Assembly (NCBI RefSeq): GCF_918797505.1
Contig: NC_092797.1
Span: 20,907,372 to 20,971,371, forward strand
Length of the DNA stretch: 64,000 nt
Source of the DNA: Bemisia tabaci
Taxonomy: Eukaryota > Arthropoda > Insecta > Hemiptera > Aleyrodidae
Direction: 5' to 3'
Shown here: one piece after another, positions 49,001-58,751 of the stretch
Layout: each line of letters begins with the position of its first letter
Position numbering within the stretch: the stretch's first letter is position 1
Made by a program: the position numbers and the translations under genes
The notes under the pieces: generated by a model
The model's input: the letters and a program-made list of their open reading frames with translations, nothing else
The model's database searches: none
Told to the model about the DNA's origin: nothing

Positions 49001-52000
49001 ATCAGATATCCTATTCTCTACTGTTCTCATCTTTCGTGTCGTTATCGAGTGTTTTTGATTCCTTATCTCTCTATTTCCGTTGTCGTTTCTCGCACTGCGC
49101 TGCGCTTTCTCGGAGATTCGCTCACCCTTCGTGGCGTAACTTGACCCGACCCGCACCGCGCACGGAAACACTACCTACGCTTGATCACGGGTGACGATCG
49201 AAGAAAAACAGGTCCAGATGGAAAAATTTCACCGAGTTAAGGTGATTCGATGGACGCCATATTTTGTGTCAGAACGGCATGCGATATATCGCATCAATTT
49301 GTTCCATATTTTCAGCTACTCGTCATTTTTTCTCCTATTTTGAGATCGCACTTCTGTTGTCAGGAGTCTAAAGCACTCCCTTACAAATTTTAATAAAGAA
49401 ATTCAACGTAATAAAGGCGTGGTTTTTTCAGAGAGAAAACATCGCATTCGATACTGATATCGAAACTGCACTAGAATGCGATATTTTCTCTCTGAAAAAA
49501 CCACGCCTTTATTACGTTGAATTTCTTTGTTAAAATTGGTAAGTGAGTGCTTTAGACTCCTGACAACAGAAGTGCGATCTCAAAATAGGAGAAAAATGAC
49601 GAGGAGCTGAAAATATGGAACTAATTGATGCGATATATCGCATGCCGTTCTGACACAAAATATGGCGTCCATCGAATCACCTTAAGCGGGTTCAGAATCT
49701 GACCAAACCGAGATACCGAGACTTATTTAGCATTGTGTTATATGGGTGATAAACGGGACCGAGCAATTCTACCGACTAAAGCGGGTTACCGGCTTATCCG
49801 GGAACCGACTTACCGAGGTTTTACTGTACTTTAGATAAGAACACGGTCTTTCATCTATTTTATAAACTTCTTTTATTCTTTTTTAAATTTTAGATAAAGC
49901 TGATAGAAATGAAAGGAAAAAGAAAAGGCGTAGTCGATGGGCACCCGAAGACTGCAAAGTCAATTTATCCACACCAACTCTACTTCCCACGGGTGCAGTT
50001 CCACCCTCCTACTTTAACTCCCATTATCAACACCAAAGATTTACCTGGTTAGATTTTACATATTTCACTATTATAAAAATTCTGCACCGCTTTCACTGCC
50101 TTGTCTTTACTTTGCTACTAAAGTAGTAATAACCCAGAGAAATACTTACAAGCATGATTTGTGATCAAAGGAATTATTCATCACTCATTTTAACCTGCCT
50201 CAAACATCAAAACATTCATTAAGCGTGACTGAAGAGAATATCTTGAATCAAACATTTGTTGTGTCATGTCAGCATGTTATAAAAATAAAGAGGATCATAT
50301 CGCATGAAAGTGGAAGTCTAATTTATCTGATAATGACAATCACCATCTAATACGTATAGAAGTATTAAAATTTATCAACTGTTTTGTTTGTTAGTCTTGT
50401 GTTTTAGAAAGCTTCTCATTAGCAAAAACCCAACTTGTTTTTCAAACAATGAGCCACTACTCAGGGTCTTAACTAAAAAAAAAAAGTTTTAAATTTTCTC
50501 CTCAAAATCTTCATTTAAAGGGAAGTTAGATTATACGGATGATATCATTTGTATTTATGCCGTCTAACCAATGCAAATTGTTAACACTTTCATCGTGTTT
50601 AATCGTTCATTTCCTAACTTCCTGTCGTTTTATTCGTTTTCTGCATTAAATTTTCTGTGAGAACAAGTTGAATGGTGTTTTCCATTCATACCTTGTCTAA
50701 AGACCCCTCAGAACCCAGAGCTTCAACTAGGTAATGATATTTAATTTATTTATGTTTTTTTCTTCTTTTTTTTTTTTTCGAACCCATATTTTCTCCAAGA
50801 AACCTATGCTGAGTCAAACTTTACTCATTCTTCCTTTAAAACATTCATAGGTACTGTCAGATAGCCCTCTAATAAAGGAGCACATAATGTAATGGAGCTC
50901 TTGAATGTGTGAGGGATTCGCGATTTAAGTACTTTTTCTTGCGTTAAATTTCGCGAGGAACACAATGGTGCCACTGGCTTTCTCTGAAATCAACTCCAAA
51001 GCTCAAAATAAAGCTCTATAAGTTCAGGCAGTAATGGAGGGGATATCCCATGCTACCTTGAGAGTCCACCTCTATATCTATACAAACTCTCTATGCAAAG
51101 ACAGGGAAAAAATACATTAACAGTGTTGCCACTTTGTTTGGGGACTCAGAAAATGAAAACACGGCAACCCTGCTAATGTATTTGCTTCCTATCTTTGCAT
51201 AGAGTTTGTCTTGATATAGAGGTGGACTCTCCAGTTGGCATAGGACATCTCCTCTATTACAGTCTAAACTTTAAGAGCTTTTTTTGAGCTATGAAGTTGA
51301 TTTCAGAGAAAACAAGTGGCACCATCGTTCTTTTCGCAAAATTTTACGCGGGAAGTAGGATTTCAATCGTAAATTCCTGACACATGCAAAAGCTTTATTG
51401 TTAAACTCCTGTATTAGTAGGTAGATTGAGGTTTTTTGTCCCTCTTTTTTTTCTGTTTTTTGTTTTAATTTCTTGTCACCATTTGTTACCATGTTTAATG
51501 GTTCTTTCCCTCTTTTTGATAGGTGTTTCCGGCGCAATGATTAGCCAAGTGCAGCGAAGAGATCCAGCTTTATTACAGTATGCCAGACAGTCCTTTGGTA
51601 CCATAAACTTGTCGGAAGAGGATTGGAAGAAGTGTGAAGATCATTATAAGGTGCTTCATTTACTCCCGAGTTTACTGCTCCTTTCTCATTTCAAAAATGC
51701 CACCTTCATTTTAGTAAATAAAATTAGCCGTAATGCTTAAATAATTTAGCACAAACATCAACATTACTCTGTTATACAACTCGACTCAATTTAATATTTT
51801 CCAATTATGCTCGTGTACGTATATTCAGGTGGATTTTTTCTGTGGTTCATTTTCTTTTCCGTAGATTCAAACGGTCTCGAGCAAGTGAGCATTCATACAC
51901 ATTTCACTGAGTGCAAATCTCAATTACTGTTGAAATTTATTTCAATTAATCTTCTTGAAAGCTACTCTCAAAAAGAATAAGCTGAATCCAGATTTCTCCT

Positions 52001-55000
52001 GGTACAATAATTAACACTCTCAAAAGCTTGTAGTAATTCCACTAAAAAACTGTCGTAATGTGGAATTCATCTGAAACTCAAATTTTTGTTGTGAATATAA
52101 CTTGAAGATTTTAAGAACCTCTCAGGTAGCTGAAAGGGTTCCAGTAGTCTTAGCAAATGGAAAACAGCAAAGATAGAGACTTTTTCCTGCTCTACAAGAA
52201 TATTTGATTTTTTCCCCACCTGTACTTATTTTCCTGTTCACTTCGTGTAGACAGTTGGTGGTCAGAGTGAATATCCACTAGTTAATTTCTTTGCTCTGGG
52301 TTGAATGAATTCTCATTATCAGCACAAAAATTGTAACCTTCCCAGCCCTAACGGCTCGGCTCGGATCAACCGTTCTGAAGTTACAGCCTCTTAAAGGTGC
52401 TACATCTGTCAATTTGCCCGAACTTTGAAAGCTCAATAAAAGTTGAACGGGGCATCCAAAAAAATTAAAGTTTATGTTTTTCAACTCAGCTTAGTAAACA
52501 GAAAGAGTGTACCAAATTTCATGCAATTCTGAGGGGGTCAGGTCAAAAAGTGCCAATTTTTGGTCTGATTTGACATGGAATGACCCAGTTATCACCGAGT
52601 TGGTAGTGTTGCTAATCGTATCTGTTTAAAAGTAGAGAAAGAAGATGAAAAATTCTAAGGGAAGTGGAAGAAGTTCCACGAAAATCATATGCTTCAATGT
52701 ATGATTTGAGAGAAGTCCTGAATTTTTAAACTTTTTAATTTAGATTTCCTATGAAAATGTTTCATTATCGTTCCATTTTATCAGTTTTTATCAGAGTCTT
52801 AACTTCCTAGTAGTAGTTGGAAAAATTGCTGTGTGTTAGTCCAACTTAGCCAACTTCGCTATTGTTTTTCCTTTCACATAGAGTACACTTTTTTTTTGTT
52901 TGGAATCTGTTGTAGATAAACCTCCTGTATCAAGATATGTTGCGAAAAAGAGAAGAAATTGAGAAACTTCGAGCAGCCGGCAAATTCAAGTATGAATATG
53001 ACAGTGATGAAGAAACTGAAGGAGGCACGTGGGAGCACAAGCTTCGTCGCGATGAGATGGTCGCTACACAGCTATGGGCAGATGAATTGACAGAAAAAGC
53101 GAAGGGAAAACATCACATAGGTGATTTTCTTCCTCCGGATGAATTAGAAAGATTCATGGAGAAGGTAAGTTTTCTAACGGAGGCATTTAGACTTTAATTG
53201 AAAAATTTAATTTTAAGAAAGCTCAATTGAATAGGTCAGTTACAAAAGGGCTCAAGCGCCAGTTTTAAAAATCCGAGAAAAACAGTAGGAACTGTATGAT
53301 CCAACCTGTTTTAAATTGCAGATTAATTAATAATGTGATTAATTAATTAATAGCTTTAATATTTTAGAGGTTAGAAGGGGTCGATTAAAACGGTTACTAC
53401 CATTTTTCTCGAAGTCTCATTTTGGCGCTTGAGCCCTTGTGTAACTGACCGCTTCAATTAATTACGGAAATTCAAAAAATTACCAACTATGTTTCCTTCT
53501 CTTCAAAAAAAAACTATTTATATTATTTCCCTGCAATTGTGTATTATTTCCTTAGAATGAGTGAAGAAAATTCACAGGTAAGGCCAACAAAAATTGTTCG
53601 TTGAAAAAAAATTAATATGTGAGCTGAGACATACAGTGTCACACTAAAAGATGTGCATTTCAAACTATAACTCTCAATGCCAAGATTAATCCAAATGGGG
53701 CAACTGCTCACAAGAAATACAGCAAAGTGATCAGAATTTTTGCAGATAAAATCGCAGAAAAACACCTGAACACATCACAATCATCCAGAATCCATTCCTT
53801 AGTGCACTCTTTATACACAGAGGAATCTACCTAGTTTCCTCATAGTTTCCTTCCCTTTCTTCTGATATTGTCTTTTGGTTTTTTTTTCTTCTCCTTTTTT
53901 TGTATGTATCCTCACAGAAGATCCAGAATAGGAAATTGTTAAAATCTATAGTAAAATCTATTTGGAATATTATGTCATCACCCTTTTAAGGTGGGTACCT
54001 AACAAAGAAACAAATCCAGCAGAGGGTTCTTTATTCTCAATCTTTTAATCATTACCTTTATAGATTGCATGCCATAACTTTAAAAACAGTCTCTGATTGT
54101 AGTCTCTTCTGTTCTTTAGTATAACGCACTGAAAGAAGGACGAGAACCAGATCTCTCAGACTATAAAGAATTCAAGTTGAGGGAAGACAACATCGGTTTT
54201 CAAATGCTGCAAAAACTTGGCTGGAGTGAAGGCAAGGGTCTTGGCTCTGATGGAAGTGGCATAGTTGATCCTGTCAATAAGTAAGAACCCGTTTTTACCA
54301 TAGCTGCATCTGAACATGCTATCACCATGAGTGTCTTTCTTTTTGCCTAAGTCCAGATTATAAGGGACCAGTCTAAGTTTCTTATCTATTTTATGGACAA
54401 GAGCTGATGAGGATGTTCTGTACTTGTTTTTATTTCGTAACAACTGTCCATGGAGATTAAGTGTTGCAAAGACAATACAAGCACTGATCTGGGGGTTTCT
54501 TCATGCACCACAGGTGTAAAGAAATTAACTAAAGCACATTTTTAAACAGTTTTGAGCTCTTTAGTAAGAATTATATATTTCTAAAATGAAGTTATCAGGA
54601 AATTAACAACAAAAACGGGATTTTAGTTATCGCTACCTCCTGTCCTGAAATTTTGTCAGTGAGTTGAGTACTTTTAATCCTAAGATACAAGTTTGATTTC
54701 TCTTTCAGGGCTTCAAGTAGAATGGAAAATCAAGGTCTTGGTGTGGAAAAACCAGCCGAAGTAAACAGAGGTGATGATGAATACGATGCATACAGGAAAA
54801 GAATGATGTTGGCCTACAGATTCCGGCCAAATCCCTTGGTAAGGCTTTTTTAAGTTTAGAAGTATATACAGTCGAATTCCGCTGAGTGAGAATGCATTGG
54901 AGCCGGGCTCCTTTCTCACTTAAACGAAATCGCCCATTATCCGTGATGTAATCTCAAATTTCACGTCGAAACATCAACAAAGTCACTTTTGGTCTATTTT

Positions 55001-56077
55001 GAACCCATTGAGGGAATCTTCGTGGGTAAAATCACACACAAACTGCATGAAACTAGCACGACAGATTAAATTGTTTTGAACGTAATTGGGCCTCCAACTA
55101 TCAAGGGTCGGGTAGCTTCAGAATTGCTCACTGTCCAACTAAGCGATATGTCCTTTTTGCTCCGCTGCTGCTAACGGAATGAGCCACGAAGTCAGTCAAG
55201 AATCTCTATCTAAAAAATAAAACTTGAGAGGAAATTAGACAACACAAAATTCAGTTGGACTCTTCCTGATTAAATCCATCCAAATTAGACTACATTTTAC
55301 AATTTGGAACTTCAAATCTAGCTCAGTTTAGGAGCCATACAAGCCACTATTAGTTTCCTGATGCACATGAATGTTTTCACACATGGGCTAGTAATTTTGG
55401 TTCCCAATTGCAAAATGTAGTCCCATTATCTGATGGCCCAGTGGACTGTTCCAGGCGCTGGAGACAATCAAGTTTGTAGCTGCATTTAGACCCATGTGTG
55501 CTGACAATCTTTTTCAGGGTTGTCACAGTCAGGGAATACCGGGAAAACCAGGAACTGTCAGGAAATGTTAAAAAGTCAGGGAAAATGATGAAAGTGTCAG
55601 GGAAAAATTGTTAAGTCACCTTCATTTGCTTTCCAGAATGGGTTTGACAATTCGAACAACAAATTTTGCATGGAAACTATTTCCAGTTACGTCTTCTAAA
55701 TTATCTGGCATATACATAATTGTCAGGGAATTTTGTCAAAATGTTTTAGAAAAATCAGGGAAATGTCAGGGAATTTCATCCCCTAAATTCTGTGTTAATC
55801 CTGTCTTTGTTTGAAATTCGTTTTGGTCAATACGCATACAGGAAGCATAAGTTTTGCACAGAAAAAATTATTTCTTTCTCATTTTGTAGACCTTTCTTTT
55901 CGGACAGACCTGAAGTTGTGCATTGAAGTTGTTTGGTAAAATGATTGAAATTTTCCCAGGATAAAATCCTAAATAATTTGAACTCTTTAAAAGGTTTGAT
56001 CATCATATCTTTTTAAATTTCATGGTCTTTTTTTTTTTTGTCTGTTGCAGAATAATCCGAGGAGACCTTATTATTAA
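40023..56077 (+). CDS. SUGP1: SURP and G-patch domain-containing protein 1 (12 exons, about 1204 aa)
   Basis: A spliceosomal factor; human SUGP1 works with SF3B1 in branch-site choice and activates the helicase DHX15 through its G-patch (family knowledge). Exons: 40023-40249, 41457-41554, 42641-42718, 43468-45588, 46566-46671, 47808-47998, 49894-49992 (donor uncertain), 51523-51650, 52916-53164, 54120-54280, 54709-54838, 56051-56077. The N-terminus has [20 protein letters not shown] and [12 protein letters not shown], both conserved. There follow a low-complexity insert, one SURP domain, a basic [12 protein letters not shown] motif, the block [36 protein letters not shown], a G-patch, and the ending [16 protein letters not shown]. 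An in-frame ATG at 40005 would add six residues. Human SUGP1 has 645 residues; the excess is the exon at 43468-45588. Confidence 0.93.
40835..41280. mobile_element. Foldback element in SUGP1 intron 1
   Basis: The segment GCTTTCCACTCTTCGTGATA is answered by TACGAAGAGTGGAAAGTAAA, with flanking matches TTGAACAAATTCTGCTAAAA/TTTTAGCAAAATTTTGTTCA. Arms total about 190 bp with many mismatches, so it is an older insertion. Confidence 0.65.
42774..43035. mobile_element. MITE, AATTGAGGCACT family, copy 2
   Basis: Ends AATTGAGGCACTGGATG and CATCCAGTGCCTCAATT are perfectly inverted over 17 bp, and the match continues through GAGACTCTGAAACACTGCAA. It is the better preserved copy of the family also seen at 26368-26619 and lies in SUGP1 intron 3. 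Confidence 0.78.
43468..45588 (+). CDS. SUGP1: SUGP1 exon 4: giant low-complexity insert
   Basis: A 2121-nt open exon in phase with its neighbours encodes about 707 residues with no recognisable fold. The first 170 residues are Asp/Arg/Asn/Tyr-rich, with recurring RRNDD-like units ([14 protein letters not shown]). The middle is Gln/Thr/Val/Pro-rich. Roughly residues 410-600 of the exon repeat a degenerate 10-12-residue unit, [10 protein letters not shown]. The end is Pro/Gln-rich, before NKIENPG. The composition suggests a disordered, possibly RNA-binding or condensate-forming segment (inference). The frame is clearly used: 2.1 kb stays open in only one long frame and both edges have good splice signals. 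Confidence 0.88.
46566..47998 (+). CDS. SUGP1: SUGP1 exons 5-6: single SURP domain
   Basis: Exons 46566-46671 and 47808-47998 join in phase 2 within a Trp codon. Together they encode [20 protein letters not shown], then [20 protein letters not shown] and [12 protein letters not shown]. This has the SURP pattern: a helix, the G-x-x-x-E core, a short Asn-x-x-Phe/Trp-x-F/L-turn segment, then Y-x-x-F/Y. SURP domains contact SF1 in related splicing factors. Human SUGP1 has two; I found only one. The second part of exon 6 is acidic and Ser-rich. Confidence 0.85.
48419..49826. mobile_element. Tigger-like element in SUGP1 intron 6
   Basis: The left end CAGTGAAACCTCGGTAACTC and the right end, inverted, CAGTAAAACCTCGGTAAGTC match with two mismatches; TA flanks both sides (48417-48418, 49827-49828). 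Subterminal ACCGAGTTAAGCGGG repeats occur at both ends. The interior has a strongly GC-rich patch (48700-48800) but no transposase. Confidence 0.8.
49241..49681. mobile_element. TTAA-flanked foldback (piggyBac- or Kolobok-like MITE)
   Basis: The 441-bp element begins GGTGATTCGATGGACGCCAT and ends with its inverse; arms of about 205 bp match almost perfectly, meeting around 49460. TTAA flanks both sides (49237-49240, 49682-49685). The joined flanks ACCGAG-TTAA-GCGGG equal a sequence present intact near 48470 in the host Tigger-like element, showing the empty site. Confidence 0.88.
49894..49992 (+). CDS. SUGP1: SUGP1 exon 7: basic Arg-Trp motif, donor uncertain
   Basis: The acceptor TTTTAG at 49892-49893 opens a frame reading [20 protein letters not shown]. 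The basic run followed by Arg955-Trp956 resembles a UHM-ligand motif as in SF1 and SF3B1, and matches KSRWGPE of human SUGP1. The next certain exon starts at 51523 in phase 1, so a donor at ACGG|GTGCAG (49993) fits, though it is weak. The frame stays open to another weak donor, CTG|GTTAGA at 50048 (phase 2), which would pair only with an acceptor just before 51549. An additional small exon is also possible. Confidence 0.7.
50920..51372. mobile_element. Foldback element in SUGP1 intron 7
   Basis: GGTGCCACTGGCTTTCTCTG is answered by CAGAGAAAACAAGTGGCACC, and AGAGTCCACCTCTATATC by GATATAGAGGTGGACTCT. Arms total about 190 bp around a centre near 51150. Confidence 0.75.
51523..53164 (+). CDS. SUGP1: SUGP1 exons 8-9: conserved C-terminal helical region
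   Basis: Exons 51523-51650 and 52916-53164 are joined in phase 0. They encode [67 protein letters not shown] and [20 protein letters not shown]. The YDSDE...GTWEHxLR and GDFLPPxELxxFM blocks are hallmarks of SUGP1 orthologues directly before the G-patch. Acceptors are TTTTTGATAG and TCTGTTGTAG. Confidence 0.93.
53234..53450. mobile_element. MITE, GGTCAGTTAC family, copy 1
   Basis: Ends GGTCAGTTACAAAAGGGCTC and GAGCCCTTGTGTAACTGACC are inverted, and the match extends through AAGCGCCA. It lies in SUGP1 intron 9. Confidence 0.75.
54120..56077 (+). CDS. SUGP1: SUGP1 exons 10-12: G-patch and conserved C-terminus
   Basis: Exons 54120-54280, 54709-54838 and 56051-56077. The G-patch spans about residues 1121-1170: [20 protein letters not shown], then [10 protein letters not shown], with the glycines and the aromatic Trp in the expected places. 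It ends [12 protein letters not shown]. Then come [20 protein letters not shown] and a 27-nt last exon, NNPRRPYY, followed by TAA. In human SUGP1 the G-patch recruits and activates DHX15 (family knowledge). The last intron carries a truncated Tigger-like end and a run of GTCAGGGAA motifs. Confidence 0.95.
54869..55150. mobile_element. Truncated Tigger-like left end
   Basis: TA followed by CAGTCGAATTCCGCTGAGTG looks like a Tigger-type terminus, and a diverged inverse (ACTAAGCGATATG) occurs near 55140. No matching right terminus with CGACTGTA was found, so it appears truncated or highly decayed. The right-hand limit is a guess. Confidence 0.4.
55518..55780. repeat. Dispersed GTCAGGGAA motif cluster
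   Basis: GTCAGGGAA or close variants recur about eight times within 260 bp of the last SUGP1 intron, without a fixed period. The intervening sequence differs. Confidence 0.55.
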
Positions 56078-56189
56078 GGTGATGAGTTACTCTAATGTAA
56101 AGAGCTCAACTCAAATTTGTATAAAGTATGAAGAATTTTGTTTTGATTTTACAGTTGTTGTTTTAATTTTATGAAAATCGAATTTGTAG

Positions 56190-56195
56190 AATAAA
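56190..56195 (+). promoter_or_regulatory. Polyadenylation signal of SUGP1 (AATAAA)
   Basis: AATAAA lies 113 bp after the SUGP1 stop codon in AT-rich 3' sequence. A second AATAAA at 56385-56390 could serve a longer 3' UTR. Confidence 0.55.
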
Positions 56196-56677
56196 TTTAA
56201 GTTTTATGCACAAATTTTAGTTCTAGCTCAAATGCTTCACAGAATGATTGAATTATTGTTGTTTTGAAGAATATTTTAAGCATTTTAGAACTAATTTGAC
56301 GATGACCAGAATCATTGGTTCATACTTTCGAAACTCCTACAACAGAGAAAATCAGCTTATTTTTACTTGCACAACACTATGAATAATAAAGTAAAATTTG
56401 TTGGCATGGTAGAAGAAAACAGGTATGGACATGGCAGCTGCGGCAAAGCATCACAGGAAAAAAGTCCTGAAGTAGTGATGTGACAGCTAAATCTTCTCTC
56501 GCTAACACATTGACAGATCTCATGTACACAACCTATAGGTTGGACCGTCTTTTACCAACACATTGACAGAGGTCCTGTACACAAGTTTACTTTACAGGCC
56601 AGTGATATAACAGTCAGACGAACGAATCAGGCAAGTCGGTTCTATGCCCATAACTGTTTTTCCTCTACAACAAATTG

Positions 56678-56795
56678 TTGCTCCTCTGACGTAAGAGCGT
56701 ATCTCCATTCCTATGTGAGCCCTGTTGTTCATGTAACTGAACGCTCTCCAGGGCTCACGTGAAAATAGAGATACGTTCTTACGTCAGAGGAGCAA
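56678..56795. mobile_element. 118-bp foldback downstream of SUGP1
   Basis: TTGCTCCTCTGACGTAAGAG is answered by its inverse at 56776-56795 with one mismatch, and GTGAGCCCTG by CAGGGCTCAC near the centre. It would form a long hairpin RNA if transcribed. Confidence 0.82.
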
Positions 56796-58750
56796 TGGAG
56801 TTTGATGCAAATCCAGTAGAAATGGACAAACCCTCAATCATATAAATGGAATCCCTCTCTTAAAGTTCTATTAGTTAAAAAAACAGCACACAAAAAGCAG
56901 TTCACGGAAGCTCCGCTCTACTACCAAATGTTACCTTCGCATAGCAAAAAAAACAAAAATAAAATTTTTACTGACTTTTAAAATCATCTCTTGTTTATGT
57001 TGGTGCAAATTAATACGCTGAAGTAGCTCGGTACAATTCGACTAAAAGACGAACAAGGCTGAACACACAAGTGAGTCACAAGCCCATGAACTTCTTGGTA
57101 CCTTAGTCAGTTTATGCATTTCTTCAGTTAGTCATTTAATTATTTTCGTTTTTTACTCAATCTAATTCATCTTTATGAGTTTAAGCAAGTTGCAGAGCAT
57201 TCTTGTGACAAAATTTAAAAAAAAAAAAAAAAAAAAGAAGTTAAACAACCTTGATAGGCATCCTCCCAAGAAAGTGCAAGTAGAAATTGGATATCATATA
57301 TTTGGATGGATATCATTTACCTACCCTTCTCATTTTAAATCAAAATAAATAACGGACCCAGTAAAGACTTTTTACGTTTAATCTGTGATTGATTCAACCC
57401 TTTTCCCTATCGTTCATGTATACCTCTACTTGCAACATTATTAATCGCCCATTAATTCAGGCTTGTAGATGAAATATGTGATCAAATCAGAACAGAGGGA
57501 ATTTTAGTTGAAAGAATTAAAGATCTAGCTGTTCATAATTTTAATTGGTCATTCTCATAAAGACCTAAGTGCCAAAAAATCGAAAATTGAGTTTCTAGCG
57601 GCTCAGTGTCTATTCAGGCTGAGGTCGGTGGAGAAAATCTGATGAAATAATTCCATTCTGTCTTGCAAAGACCCAAGCGCCAATTCGTGTTTTTCCTCTT
57701 ATTTCCGTTAAAATTGTAGGAAAATTTCTAAACAACCACAATTGGATTTTAAAGTACAATCTTCTTACACTCTCATTTTTTTGATCTTTAAGATTTAGAA
57801 CAAGTCGATTTAAACAATTTTCACTGTTGTTCTTGAATACTTAGTTTTGGCGCTCAAGGCTTTTTGAGAGTGACCGATTAACTAGTTTGGCAAGGGTGGA
57901 ATAACGTGCATGATTTAAACGTATCTTGAGTGGACTTCACCCATCCGAAATTGTGGATTCATTATGATGAACCCCTAAAAATTCTAAGGAATACTTGGAA
58001 ATATTTTTCAAAACTTCGATTTTTTTTTGCTCTGAACTGTACAAAAAAATTCCACTAGAGGATCAGTTTAGTTTGGTCACCATGTTACTTCTTCCATGAC
58101 TCGCTCTCATGGGATAGTTATGCGTATGAGTATGAGTACCGAAAAAAAAACCTTCAAAAAATTAGAAAATTCGCAACCTTGCGTCACGCAGTCTCGTAGT
58201 TTCACCATCAATATTGGCATCATCAAGTGCACGGCACAAAATTTTCCAAGAGAACGGAATACATTTGCCTTCAATTCATAAGATAGGTAAAAGCGGATTC
58301 TCAGAAGCAGCATTAGTTAAGTTTTTCATGATCAGCAAGTCGCACATAGAATCAGTGTTCTCCATTACAGTCTTAACAGTCCCTTAACCACTCCGAGATA
58401 GCTCTGTAACCACTTATTTGGTATGCATTCAAGTCACCCAAAGTTCATAATTCAAATTTTTTTTCCTCTTAGATTTTTTTGTTAAAATTCACTTATGAGT
58501 TCTGCTTCAGTAACGTTTTCCAAACGCCACTAACGAAAGGTCTCAGTAGATGCCATTAGATTTAACTTCAATTTGTAAGATAGGCAATAGGACAATAAGA
58601 TAGGCATAGCGGTTCCTCTGAAACCGCTGCCTTGCATCCATGTCAAACAATCGCAGCGCGCGGTGACGGTTTGCTTCTATCCCATCCCCAAACCTCTCAC
58701 AATGTATCTACGCCATCTGAAAAGTATCAATTGATTGATGATTTATCCGT
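56796..58750. other. Gene-free AT-rich sequence after SUGP1
   Basis: Besides one MITE (57547-57875) and a 23-bp A run near 57215, I see only unique-looking AT-rich sequence. Short open frames here lack any recognisable protein. Confidence 0.5.
57547..57875. mobile_element. MITE, GGTCAGTTAC family, copy 2
   Basis: Ends GGTCATTCTCATAAAGACCT and its diverged inverse ending GAGAGTGACC match the copy at 53234 in design and in the following GCCAAAA block. About 330 bp, non-coding. Confidence 0.65.
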
Positions 58751-58751
58751 C

